DNA of 64,000 nt. It comes from CAWAHD01 sp963781785. Its GTDB lineage: Bacteria > Planctomycetota > Planctomycetia > Isosphaerales > Isosphaeraceae. Below are positions 20,501 to 31,444 of this stretch, one piece after another. The stretch spans positions 248,001 to 312,000 of the forward strand of contig CAWAHD010000005.1 in assembly GCA_963781785.1 (NCBI GenBank), written 5' to 3'. The position numbers and the translations under genes were made by a program. The number at the start of each line of letters is the position of its first letter. Position 1 is the first letter of the stretch. Under the pieces are notes generated by a model. It was not told where the DNA came from and did no database searches. It worked only from the letters and a program-made list of their open reading frames with translations.

Positions 20501-23500
20501 CATAATCAGTCGGCGACCACCCCACTCTTCTGGCGGCGGAACGGGGGTCGAGGCCAGTGACCAGGCTGATCACGTACGCGCTGCCGATCCGGTTCACCAG
20601 CGGCGAGCTGGACTGCGATCGAGTTGATGCGGCGGCGGCCGCGGTGCGCTGGAACCAGGGATTGCGCGCTCTGGCCTTGGCGAGGGCGCTCATTTCGTCA
20701 TCGTTTGCCGCCAGGTCGATCAGCTCTTGAAATCGTGCGGCCGCGGGACCGGTCTTGCCGATCGCTGCCAGGGACGCGCCCAGGCGATAGAGTGCCTCCC
20801 AGTCGCGCGGGTCTTTACGCACCAGCGATTCGGCGATCTCCGCGACCGCTTCGGTCTTCTGATGCGAGAGGAGACTGTCCATGGCTTGATAAACGCGAAC
20901 CGGCTGGCTCTGGCCGGTCGCCATCTTGGACCAGATCGCCTGGGCCAGCTCGACCTCGCCGCCCCTGGCATAAAGATCGGCCAGGCGTGCTGCCCCCTCG
21001 TCACCGGGTGCGAGATCTTCGTGCAGCTTCTGATAACGCGCGGCGGTTTCCATGTCGCCTTCCTCCTCGGCAAGCTTCGAAAGCTGTGCCAGGAGCCGCG
21101 TATCGCGGGTGTCGGTGGCCAGCAACCGCTCGAGCTCGGCGCGGGCGCTGCCCAGGTCGCCGGAAGTCGCATAAGCCTGCGCCATGCACATGGCGACGTC
21201 GCGCGGCTGCGCCGCGCCGCCCCCGGCCGCTCACCCTGGTCCTGGTGCTCGAGCCGGGTCAGCAGGCGGTCAAGCTGGTTGCGCTGGAGGTATAGCTCGG
21301 TAAGCCGCCGCACGACGTCGAGCTTTTCATCGAGCTCGGCGGCCCGGTCGAAGGTGCGCCAGTACATCTCGATGGCTTCATCGGTCTGGTACTGGCCGGC
21401 CAGGGTTTCGGCGAGCTCGAGCACGATCTTGCTGTCGTTGGGATTGGCTCGGACGGCCCGGCGCAAGGCGTCGAGCCCTTCGTCGGGCCGGCCGAGCTGG
21501 AAGCACAGCTCGGCAAAGAATTGATGGCTTTCGGGATTGCCTGGCGCGGCGGCCAGGAGATCGCGCCCGGCCTTGAGGGCCGCCTCGATACGGCCCAAGC
21601 GTGATTCCAGCTTGGCCACACCCATCAGGTGCTCAGTGCGATTGCGACGGTCAATGTCGGCAAGATGGTGGAGGGCGGCTGAAGCATCTGCCAGGCTGCC
21701 CGCTGCCTCGCGCAGCCGGGCGGCCAGGGTCCACGCCGGGATCGACCGCGGCTCGAGCTGGACGGCGCGATCGACGGCGCGGACGGCCTCGGGAAGTTTG
21801 CCGTCAGCCTCGAGGTAGCGAGCCAAGACGCACCAGGGCTCGGCCGCCTTGTCTTTTGGCGCTTCCTTTCCCCCCCTTGCGAAGGGGGGGTTAGGGGGGG
21901 TGGTCCCGGCGCGACCAGTTAGCTCTGGACCGGTTGTCCTCTCGAGCTCCTTGCGCAGTGACAAGATCCGCATCGCCAGCCGGCCTGCGGCCTGGTCGTT
22001 CTTGACGCGTACTTCAAGCACGGCGTCTTTTTCTTCCTCTTTTTCGGCGAGCTTGCGCGCGGCGGCAAGCTGGGTCTCGGCGTCGTCAAATTTCTCGATG
22101 CGGTGCAAGATCTCGGCGAGCTTGAGCCGGAAGTCAAAGTTGCCGGCGTCAAGCGTTATGGCGCCCTGGAGGGGGGAAACGGCTTCTTTCAAGAAGCCGA
22201 AACCCGCCAGGACCTCGGCCAGGCGGGCCAGGTTCTTGGGGTTCTTATTGGGCCCGGCCGCGATCGCTGACCAAGCGGCCCGGGCCTCGGCGGGCCGCTT
22301 GAGCTGATGCAGGTATTCCCCGAGGTATTCGTGATACTGGGCGCTGGCGGAGGCGAGCGTGGCGGCCTTGCGGTACAGTTCGAAGCGCCGGGTCAACCAT
22401 CTCGGCCTGGCGCAACAGGTCGGCGACCCCGGCGATCGCGACCGGATCGTCGGGCTTGGCCACGAGCATCTTCCGCCAGATCGCGGCGGCGGCCTCCTTG
22501 CGCTGTGGTCCGGGACGGGATGGATCCTTCAGAACCAGTGCGCCCCAGTCGCGGAGGGTGTCGGGGTTATTCGGGTCGGCCGAGTCCAGGGCCTGATATT
22601 CGACGGCGGCCAGGGCGAACTTCTGGTCCTGGACGAGCTGCGCGATCAGAGCCAGCCGCAGGTCGCGGCGGCTGGGAGCCAGCTTGATCGCCTTGTCGTA
22701 CCAGGTTTTGGCTTCTGCTGAGCGGCCCATCGCGGCCAGGGTCCGGCCCAGCCGGACCAAAGCCTCGACGTCGTCGAGCTTGGTCTTGGTCCGGCGCTCG
22801 TAGTAACTGGCCAGGCCGGCCCGGTCGTCGTTGCGGAGGAAGACCTCCTCGATCTTGCGGCGCACCTCGCGATGGAGCCAGCTTTCGGGACGCAGCTTGC
22901 CGAGCATGGTCTCGAAGTCATGGAGCGCCTCGGGCGACCGGCCCAGGCGGCACCTTCAGATCGGCCGCGGCCATGGCGAGCTGGACCTGGCGGAACGGGT
23001 CGCCGGGCTTTTTGGCCAGGGCCTCAAACCGGGGCAATGCCAGGGCCGGCTGGTTTTCCTCGGCCAGCGCCGAGGCGATCTGCTCCTGCACCCGCGAGTC
23101 GTCGGGGAACAGGGCTTCGAGGCGGTTCCAGACCTGGAGGGCCTGGTCGGATTTCTGGGTGCGCTCGTAGACGCGGCCCAAAGCCTGGAAGATGTCGAGG
23201 AGGTCGGTCCGCGCGGGCTTGCGGGCGATCGCCCGCTGGAAGGCTTCTGCGGCGAGATCGGGCTGGCCAACCAGAACGAGTGCCTGGCCGAGGTAATAGG
23301 AAGAGAGGGGGTCGGCTTGCCGGGTCGCTTCGGCCTTGCGGAGAGCGGCGACGGCGGCGGCGTCCTGGCCGCGCTGGAATTCGAGCAGGCCGAGGATCAG
23401 CCAGCCGGCGCCATCGGTTGGGGTTTTGGCGAGGCGGTCTTGATAGGTTTTGATGAAGGCGTCGAGCGATCCGCGCTCGACGTGATAGCCAAAGACGCGA

Positions 23501-24099
23501 TCGAGCGGTGTGCCGCGGCGGGGGTTTTTCTCGAGGATTGCGAGGAACCGCTCCATGGCGCGGGTTTCGCGGGCGTCGAGGTCGGTGACAGCGTCTGCGG
23601 CCTGGACGGCGGGCAGGAAATAAGCGACCAGAGCAACGGTCGCGGCCGTACAAGCCCGACGCGCTAGCGAGGGACGCTGAGCGTGGCCGGGGTGGGAAGC
23701 CGGCGATGGTGCGTGGCGCCCGGCTGTTGGTCCCCTCGCTGACGCTTCGGGTTGGTATGGGACCCTCGCTGACGCTTCGGGTTGGTATGGGACCCTCGCT
23801 GACGCTTCGGGTTGGTATGGGACCCTCGCTGACGCTTCGGGTTGGTATGGGACCCTCGCTAGCGCGTCGGGCTGGTGTGCACGGACTCCGCGGCCCGGTG
23901 TTGATACCATCGCTCGGTACCGATCGATCGCCGGGTGAGTTTCCACCCACAGGCCGCCTTGGGCGTCAGCGACGGCCGTCGCCGTTGGCGTCTCGGGCGG
24001 GGGGCTGACTTGTCCCCGTACCTGAACGTGAACCACGGTCAGTAGAACAGTCGTGCCGCACAAGAAAAGCCGTCGAGCCGATCGGGAGTGCTGTAGCAT
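11536..24099 (-). CDS. Giant secreted TPR protein with DUF1581/DUF1583-like C-terminal region (frame-broken)
   Basis: Reads as one protein of about 4,190 residues if four single-base breaks are repaired (about 22,935, 22,385, 21,210 and 16,800). It opens with a signal peptide (MLQHSRSARRLFLCG), then an unusual repeat-derived stretch (YQPEASARVP repeated) and a second hydrophobic segment (VALVAYFLPAVQA). From DAVTDLDARETRAMERFL onward it is a long TPR superhelix, matching the sister gene 24401-31318 up to VIEPP. A Pro/Ala-rich linker (about 16,900-16,480) leads into a further 1,650 residues. These hold two rounds of a beta-sandwich pair: LTGTFQFSVDAY / LTYEFLYEPSSIVVYPAL, then LRGDFQVDCEL / ISYEFYHEPGKVMVHPAL. 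I relate this to DUF1581/DUF1583 from memory. The alternative is two genes, the second starting near 16,430 (MQIARLAALHDMPELS). Confidence 0.72.
16480..16920 (-). other. Low-complexity Pro/Ala linker with repeat-like hairpins between TPR and DUF1583-like parts
   Basis: This stretch joins the TPR half to the C-terminal half of the giant protein. Two frames are open across it, and the change of frame must fall in the G/C runs near 16,800. The downstream frame reads GAAAAPKSPAAPAVRR then RGSAVRRGS, and NPQSKIENPQTKTG. The DNA holds a perfect hairpin GGGTCTGGAGACCC (16706-16719) and two copies of CGCGCCGAACAGCCG. These look like repeat debris and not conserved protein. Confidence 0.6.
21866..21917. 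repeat. Family A palindromic repeat (half element) inside TPR coding sequence
   Basis: Contains CCCCCCCTTGCGAAGGGGGG followed by a GGGGGGG run and TGGTCCCGGCGCGACCAG. The same sequence occurs at the left ends of the intergenic composite elements at 36714 and 44474. In the minus frame it encodes TTPPNPPFARGGK. The sister TPR gene lacks it: the flanks ELERTTGPEL...AAEPWCVL here compare with ELAAVSVAKAEPWCVL there. The insertion keeps the reading frame. Confidence 0.85.
23653..23880. repeat. Family D repeat: one inverted unit plus five tandem 30-bp units
   Basis: An inverted unit AGCCCGACGCGCTAGCGAGG starts at 23653. After a 59-bp interior come four units of 30 bp starting CCCTCGCTGACGCTTCGGGT at 23733, 23763, 23793 and 23823, and a fifth, variant unit at 23853 (CCCTCGCTAGCGCGTCGGGC). 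Thirty base pairs is ten codons, so the minus frame of the TPR gene stays open and encodes YQPEASARVP repeated. The sister TPR gene has no such segment. Confidence 0.9.
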
Positions 24100-24222
24100 G
24101 CTTCGGGCCTCGATCGAGATAGTGCGCAAGGTTGTGAGCGCCGCGGAGTCTGCGTCAAACTTCGAGAGTTACGGCTCAGCACAACCGGGCTCGGGGCGCT
24201 CTCACGCGGCAATTCCGGTCAG

Positions 24223-24358
24223 CCCCCTCACCCGGCCTTCGGCCGACCTCTCCCCGATGGGGCGAGGTAAAGAAAACGGCGTCGTCCGCCATCGCATGGC
24301 GGCCAGAGCCACTCGTCGCCCTCGCCCCGACGGGGAGAGGGTTGGGGTGAGGGGGGGT
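24223..24358. repeat. Family B palindromic repeat upstream of the larger TPR gene
   Basis: Two arms in inverted orientation, CCCTCACCCGGCCTTCGGCC followed by GACCTCTCCCCGATGGGG, and CTCGCCCCGACGGGGAGAGG followed by GTTGGGGTGAGGG. They surround about 45 bp of unique sequence. The element fills most of the gap between the two TPR genes. The short segment shared by both TPR upstream regions (CTAACCTGATTGAAGCGTCA at 24386 and 31387) lies just outside it. Confidence 0.8.
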
Positions 24359-24400
24359 GATCACCGAGAACTCTCCAAAGATTCTAACCTGATTGAAGCG

Positions 24401-27400
24401 TCAAGGAGACGGCTGCGGGACGGTACTTTTCCTGGAGGGCGCCGGCTGGGGAGCAGCGCCCGCAGGACCTCCGGGCGCCGGCCGCGAACGCGGCGCCGGG
24501 ACGGAACCCGGATTGGGCCTCCGGATCCTGCCCGCCGGCGGCTCGATCACGAGCTTGAGCATCCGCCGCCACTCGGCCTGGGCCAGGGCCCGGTCGCCCC
24601 GCTCGAGCGCCCCCTCTCCTCGCTCGCGGATCATCACCAGATACACCAGATTGTCCAACTGGCGACGCGCGGCTTCCAGCGCGCGATCGGCCAGCTTTTC
24701 GACGATCGTCGTCAACCTGGGAGGGCCCTCGTGGCGCCGGCACGCGCGGGCCACGATCCAGAGCGGGATCTGGAGCGCTGCACTCGCGCGCTGCCTCGAA
24801 TTGGCCCGGACTCCCTCGGCCAAGGGCTCCAGCGGCGTCTTCTCGACGAGATCCGCGAGCTGGTCGAAAGCGCGCTCGATCTGCTTCTTGTCGTTCGAGG
24901 CCAATGCCCGTAGTGCCATCGTGATCGCCACCGACAGGTCTGCCAGATGAGCCTTCCGCAATTTTTCCAGCGGCTCGTCCAGCACCGCGAGCTGGCCGGC
25001 CGTGCACGCCGACAGCGACTCGGCGACCAGGCTGCGGACCGACGCGTTTTCCAGCTCGCGAGGATACACGATCATCTCCAGGTCGATGGCAAGAGCGCTG
25101 GGTTTGACGCGCTTGAGCTCAGCAGCCGGCGCGGTTCCTTTCTCTTCACCCGTCGCGCCCTTGATCGCGCGGCCGGCGACGGGGGCCAGGTCCTGGTGCG
25201 TCATTCGTTCCATGGCGGTGCGAAACCCGGCGCGGATCCGCCGCGGCCGGTCCTCGGGCGGTGTGGTCTGAAGGAAGGCGGGAAGGTCTGTGCCGACCTC
25301 GTCATCGAGGGCCAGCGCCTCGCTGTATAAAGGCACGGCATCCGCGGCGAACCCCAGCTCGACGAGCGAATCGGCGACTTTGGGCAGCCCGAACCGGCGG
25401 TACATTTTGATGTCTTCGTCCGTGTAGCCATCCGGGAGCGGGGCACGCGTGATTCCCAGCCAGGCACGGCGCGCGGCGTCGGGCCGCCCCTCGTGAAGGT
25501 AAAGCTCGGTCAGGCGATCGATCGGCAGGATGTCGCTTTGATAGCGCAATTGCACAAGGGACATGGAAGATCGGCATGCCTTCTCATACACGAGCGCCGC
25601 CAGGTCTCGCGTGGCCGGATGCCGCTCCAGCTCGAGCCCGAAGGACCAGTACGCATAGAGCTGGAAAAGGTCGGTCAACGGGAAAGCGCGCTTCTCCATC
25701 CCATCCATGACCTTTTCGAATAGAACCCTGGCTTCGTCGTATCGTCCAGCCCGGCAGCGGATCACCGCCAGCAGGGCGTCGCCGGCCGGCCAGTCCGGAT
25801 TCGACTTGCGTGCCGATTCGACCTCGGCTCCGAGCTCATCCAGCCGATTCCTGTCCGCAGCCAGGTCGAGGATCCGGCCGATGGGGGGTCTCTGGTCTAC
25901 AGTTCCGGTCGGAAACCGCGCGATCTCGGGAACGAACAGGTACCAGGAGTCTGCGGGTCTGAATCCCGGTCCGCCGGGAATCACGGCCTGCCGGGCCAGA
26001 TCAAAGATGTCGGGCAGCCGCCAGATCTCGTCGCGGTGCACGGAGGAAATCAGGTATGGCCGGTCGTCCGGAAAACTCGCCCAGCCCCTGCGAAACAGCG
26101 AGCCGACCGCCTCGCTCAGAATCGGATCCTTCGGAATACGCTGGAGGAATCGCGCGAACGCATCCCCGCTGCCCCACAAGTCACGAAGGTCGACTTCGCT
26201 CAGCATGACCATCAGCTCCTGGTGCCGGCCGGCGGTCACGAATGCGTTCATGATCGTGGTCGACGATTCACCCAGGATGGAGGGATCTTTCTTGAAGGCG
26301 ATTCGGTAGTGATCGAGGGCCGCCCTGGCCTGGCCGATCCGCGTCAGCCGATTGGCGACCTGGATCCGCAGGCCGGCGTCGCCGGGCCGCAGCTCGAGCA
26401 GCTTCTCCAGTGATTTCCGCGCGTTCTCGTTCTGGCGTGCGGCCACAAAATAGTCGGCGAGGGTCTGATAAAGCCGGATCGAGCTCGGGTTCGTGGCGAG
26501 CTGCTCGCGGGCTCGCTCGATGAGCCGCGGCAGGCGGCCCGACCGGGCCAGAACGTTCATGGCCGCGGTCCGGGAGGATTCCGATTCGAGCAAGAGCGAT
26601 GCCGTCTGCCCCGACTGCTGGGTCGGGGTCGTGGCAAAAATGATCTGCATGGCGGCCTGCGCCGCCTGGTCGCTCTTGCCCTGGCGCTGGTACTGGAGCA
26701 TGAGTGCCACGAGTGAATCGATCTTGTTGCCGGCGCGGCGGCGGGCCCGGCCAAGCAAGGCCTCGGCCAGCTCATGAAGACCGAGCTGATGCAGCTTGGC
26801 GCTCAGCTCGATCTGGGTTTCGGTGTCGAGCCGCAAGCCGAACAGCCGCTGGCCTGCCTGGCGGGCGCGGTCCACGTTGCCGGCGGCAATTGCGGCATCA
26901 ATGGCCAGCTCTTCGCGCCGTCTCAGGCTGAGATTATCCAGAGGCTGCACGGCGTCCAACAAGGCAATCGCATCGGCGGGCGAGCGCTCCTGGACCAGAA
27001 GCTCGGCCAGGTCGAGCCGCAACTCGGATTCGGGCCGCACCGAATCCACGACCCTGGCCAGCTCGGCGACCGCCTCGTCCTTGTCGTCGCTCCACCAGAA
27101 GATTGCGCTCAAGCAGAGTCGCGGGTAAATCGCGTCCAAGGGGGTCCTGGCGGAAGCGGCCTGGCGCGGAAATGACTGGTCAGGTCGCTCAGGAGATCGT
27201 CGCGTTTGTAGAGCTCGCAAGCCGAGTGCAGCACCGAGATGACCGTCCCATCGAGATACTCATTGGCTTGAGGATATCCGATCGGAAACACCTTGTAGCC
27301 CGAACCGACCCAGATCCTGGAGCGAACGCTCGCTCCCCTTCCGAAAAATGTTACAAAGGCAGCGCGGCGGGCGCGGGCGGCGGCGCTTGGCGACTGCCGC

Positions 27401-30400
27401 TCGAGCCGCCGCCGGGCCGCCGTCACGTTGTAGTCGACCAGGCGCAATACCTCGGCATAGGCCTTGCGATCGGCGCAGCGGCCCATCGCCTGGCACATGG
27501 CGAGGACCGGGCTGGTAAACGTGAACGTGCCGGTGGTGAACCGGCCCGTCGTCCGTCCGGCGTGCAGGCGGTCGTAGCGCTCGGAAAGCTGGATCAAGCC
27601 ATCGACGTCTCCCCGCTCGGCCGCCAGGCTGAAGGCGCCGGCAATCTGGCCGAGCGCGGTCGAGCCGGCGAGCACGTCGTGGTAGAACGCGTCTCTTTGC
27701 TCGGACCGATTGGCCCACTTGAGCTCGTTATCCACGTTTTGCAGGATCTCGGCCTCGGCCAGCTCGGGGCGCAGGGCCCTGAGCGATCGATAACAGGCAA
27801 GCAGATGATCGAGCTCGGCCGCAGACAGCGGGCTGAGACCTTCGGCCCTCGGATTGGTATATGACACATAGTATCGCGTGCCCAGCGCAGTCTGCCGGCC
27901 TCCCAGCGTGCGCAGATAGGCCCAGAGGGCCTGCGGATCCGTCGGAGCGGCGATGCTCAATTCCCGGGCGGCTGAAAATGCGCCGGCGTTGTCGAACCGG
28001 ACCAGGCAAAGATAGAACCAGTTCCAGAGTGCGTGCAGATCATGGGGCGTTTTCAGGGCGGCCGTGCGCACGCCGTCGATGAACTCGCGATCCCGGGGAG
28101 GCCGCTCCTCCTGGGCCAGGCTCGTCAGCCAGCCGAGGGCAGCCATCCGCGCCTGGCCGAAATCATTGGGCGACAAGGCGTAATTCCTGAAGCTTGCCCG
28201 GGGTTCGAGCCGAGCGACCAGGCGGACCGTGGACGCGGTGCCGACGCGATTCACCAGCGGTGTGGTCGACTGCGCGGAAGTGACCGCCGTGGGCGCCGTA
28301 TTGGCCTGGAACCGTGGATTGCGCGCTCTGGCCTTGACCAACGCACTGGTGTCATCGTCGCTCACGGACAGATCGACCAGATCGCGAAACCGCGCGGCGG
28401 CTTCACCCGGCTTGCCGAGCGCAACAAGGGCCACACCCTGGCGATAGAGTGCCTCCCAGTCGCGCGGATCTTTACGCACCAGCGATTCGGCGATCTCCGC
28501 GACCGGCTGGGTCTTCTGATGCGAGAGGAGACTGTCCATTGCTTGATAAACACGAACGGGCTGGCTCTGGCCGGTCGCCATCCTGGACCAGATTGCCTGC
28601 GCCAGCTCGACTTCGCCGCCCCTGGCATAAAGATCAGCCAGGCGTTGAGCCCCCTCGTCACCGGGTGCCAGGTCTTCGTGCAGCTTCTGATAGCGGGCGG
28701 CGGTTTCCATGTCGCCTTCCTCCTCGGCGAGCTTCGAGAGCTGTGCCAGGAGCCGGGTATCCCGCGTGTCGGTGGCCAGCAACCGCTCGAGCTCGGCGCG
28801 GCGCTGCCCAGGTCGCCGGAGGTCGCATACGCTTGCGCCATGCACATGGCGACGTCGCGCGGCTGCGTCGCGCCTGCCCCGGGCCGCTCGCCTTGGTCCT
28901 GGTGCTCGAGCCGGGTCAGCAGGCGGTCGAGCTGGTTGCGCTGGAGATACAGCTCGGTGAGCCGGCGCACGACGTCGAGCTTTTCATCGAGGTCGGCGGC
29001 GCGGTCGAAGGTTCGCCAGTACATCTCGATGGCTTCATCGGTCTGGTACTGGCCGGCCAGGGTTTCGGCCAGCTCGAGCACGATCTTGGTGTCGTTGGGA
29101 TTGGCTCGGACGGCCCGGCGCAAGGCGTCGAGCCCCTCCTCGGGCCGGCCGAGCTGGAAGCACAGCTCGGCAAAGAATTGATGGCTGTCGGGATTGCCCG
29201 GGGCGGCGGCCAGCAGATCGCGCCCGGCCTTGAGGGCTGCCTCGATCCGGCCGAGGCGGGTTTCCAGCTTGGCCACACCCATCAAGTGCTCGGTGCGATT
29301 GCGGCGGTCGATCTCGGCAAGATGGTGGAGGGCGGCTGAAGCATCTGCCAGGCTGCCCGCTGCCTCGCGCAGCCGGACGCCCAGGGTCCACGCCGGGATC
29401 GACCGCGGCTCGAGCTGGACGGCGCGATCGACGGCGCGGACGGCCTCGGGAAGTTTGCCGTCAGCCTCGAGGTAGCGCGCCAGGACGCACCAGGGCTCGG
29501 CTTTGGCAACGCTGACCGCCGCGAGCTCTTTTTGCAGCGACTCAATCCGTACCGCCAGGCGGCCGGCGGCCTGGTCGTTCTGGACGCGTGCTTCGAGCAC
29601 AGCGTCTTTTTCTTCCTCTTTTTCGGCGAGCTTGAGCGCGGCGGCAAGCTGGGTCTCGGCGTCGTCAAATCTCTCGATGCGGTGCAAGATCCCGGCGAGC
29701 TTGAGCCGGAAATCGAAGTTGGCGGCGTCGAGCGTCACGGCGTCCGTGAGTGGGGAAGCGGCTTCCTTCAGGAAGCCGAAACCCGCGAGAACCTCGGCCA
29801 GGCGTGCCAGATTCTTGGGGTTGCGATTGGGCCCGGCGGCGATCGCGGACCAGGCGGCCTGGGCCTCGGCGGGCCGCTTGAGCTGATGCAGGTATTCCCC
29901 GAGGTATTCGTGGTACTGGGCGCTGGCAGGGGCCAGCGCGGCGGCCTTGCGATACAGTTCGAGCGCGGGCTCGACCATCTCGGCCTGGCGCAACAGGTCG
30001 GCGACCCCGGCGATCGCGACCGGATCGTCGGGCTTGGCCAAAAGCATCTTCCGCCAGATCGCCGCGGCGGCTTCCTTGCGCTCTGGTCCGGGACGGGATG
30101 GATCCTTCAGAACCAGTGCGCCCCAGTCGCGGAGGGTGTCGGGGTTATTCGGGTCGGCCGCGTCCAGGGCCTGATACTCGGCGGCGGCCAGGGCGAACTT
30201 CTGGTCCTGGACGAGCTGCGCGATCAGAGCCAGCCGCAGGTCGCGGCGGCTGGGAGCCAGCTTGATCGCCTTGTCGTACCAGGTTTTCGCTTCTGCTGAG
30301 CGGCCCATCGCGGCCAGGGTCCGGCCCAGCCGGACCAAGGCCTCGACATCGTCGGGGTCGGTCTTGGTTTTGCGCTCGTAATAGCTGGCCAGACCGGCCC

Positions 30401-31318
30401 GGTCGTCGTTGCGCAGGAAGACTTCCTCGATCTTGCGGCGCACCTCGCGATGGAGCCAGCTTTCCGGCCGCAGCTTGCCTAGCATGGTCTCGAAGTCATG
30501 GAGGGCCTCGGGCGAGCGGCCCAGGCGCACCTTCAGATCAGCCGCGGCCATGGCGAGCTGGACCTGGCGGAACGGGTCGCCGGGCTTTTTGGCCAGGGCC
30601 TCGTAGCGGGGCAATGCCAGGGCCGGCTGGTTTTCCTCGGCGAGTGCCGAGGCGATCTGCTCCTGCACCCGCGAGTCATCCGGGAACAAAGCCTCGAGGC
30701 GGTTCCAGACCTGGAGGGCCTGGTCGGATTTCTGGGTACGCTCGTAGACGCGGCCCAAAGCCTGGAAGATGTCGAGGAGGTCGGTGCGCACGGGCTTGCG
30801 GGCGATCGCCCGCTCGAAGGCTTCTGCGGCGAGATCGGGCTGGCCGACCAGAACGAGTGCCTGGCCGAGGTAATAGGATGGGAGGGGGTCGGCTTGCCGG
30901 GTGGCTTCGGCCTTGCGCAAAGCGGCGACGGCGGCGGCGTCCTGGCCGCGCTGGAATTCGAGCAGGCCGAGGATCAGCCAGCCGGCGCCGTCGTTGGGGT
31001 TTTTGGCAAGGCGGTCGTGATAGGTTTTGATGAAGGCGTCGAGGGATCCGCGCTCGACGTGGTAGCCGTAGACCCGGTCGAGCGGGGTGCCGCGGCGTGG
31101 GTTTTTCTCGAGGATGGAGAGGAACCGCTCCATGGCGCGGGTTTCGCGGGCGTCGAGATCGGTGACGGCGTCTGGGGCCTGGAGGGCGGATCCCGGCTGG
31201 GTCGATCGCTTCTCGGGCGGGGCGTTACCTTGCACTGCGCCTGAGACTGCGGCACCAGGAATAAGACGATCATTCCGTACAAGAAAAGCCGAGGAGCCGA
31301 TCGGGAGTGCTGCGACAT
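24401..31318 (-). CDS. Giant secreted TPR protein (sister of the 11536-24099 gene, frame-broken)
   Basis: About 2,305 residues after repairing three one-base breaks (about 31,225, 28,801 and 27,170); comparison with the sister gene shows the missing base each time. The start ATG at 31318 gives a signal peptide, MSQHSRSAPRLFLYGMIVLF then LVPQSQA. The mature protein begins near APDAVTDLDARETRAMERFL and is a long array of TPR-like helical pairs (ALVRLGRTLAAMGRSAEAKT, YLGQALVLVGQPDLAAEAF). It ends in a short Pro-rich tail, PAPGGPAGAAPQPAP, where the sister continues into its DUF1583-like region. It is the first gene of the co-directional block. A scaffold for protein-protein contact at the envelope is inferred from TPR content and export; no catalytic motif was seen. 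Confidence 0.78.
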
Positions 31319-31444
31319 GCTGCGGGCCTCGAGGGAGAGAGCGCAGGGGTGTAAGGGCCGCCGAATCCGTCGCGTACCGCTACCGCTAACCTGATTGAAG
31401 CGTCAAAGAGCCAGCTCGCGGACGGGGATTCCGACGGGCCGGGC
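31319..31444. other. Upstream region of the TPR block, with a segment shared by both TPR genes
   Basis: About 125 bp before the signal-peptide start at 31318. It includes CTAACCTGATTGAAGCGTCA (31387-31406), repeated in the gap between the two TPR genes at 24386. On the minus strand this gives TTGACGCTTCAATCAGGTTA, which contains a -35-like TTGACG. No convincing -10 is seen at the right spacing, so this is only a candidate promoter region or a remnant of the gene duplication. Confidence 0.35.

Noticed and set aside
16455..24099. Treating the TPR genes as true multi-exon-like pseudogenes
   Set aside because: Each break is a single base, mostly at a G/C run, and the sister gene shows the correct base; long frames between breaks keep strong coding character.
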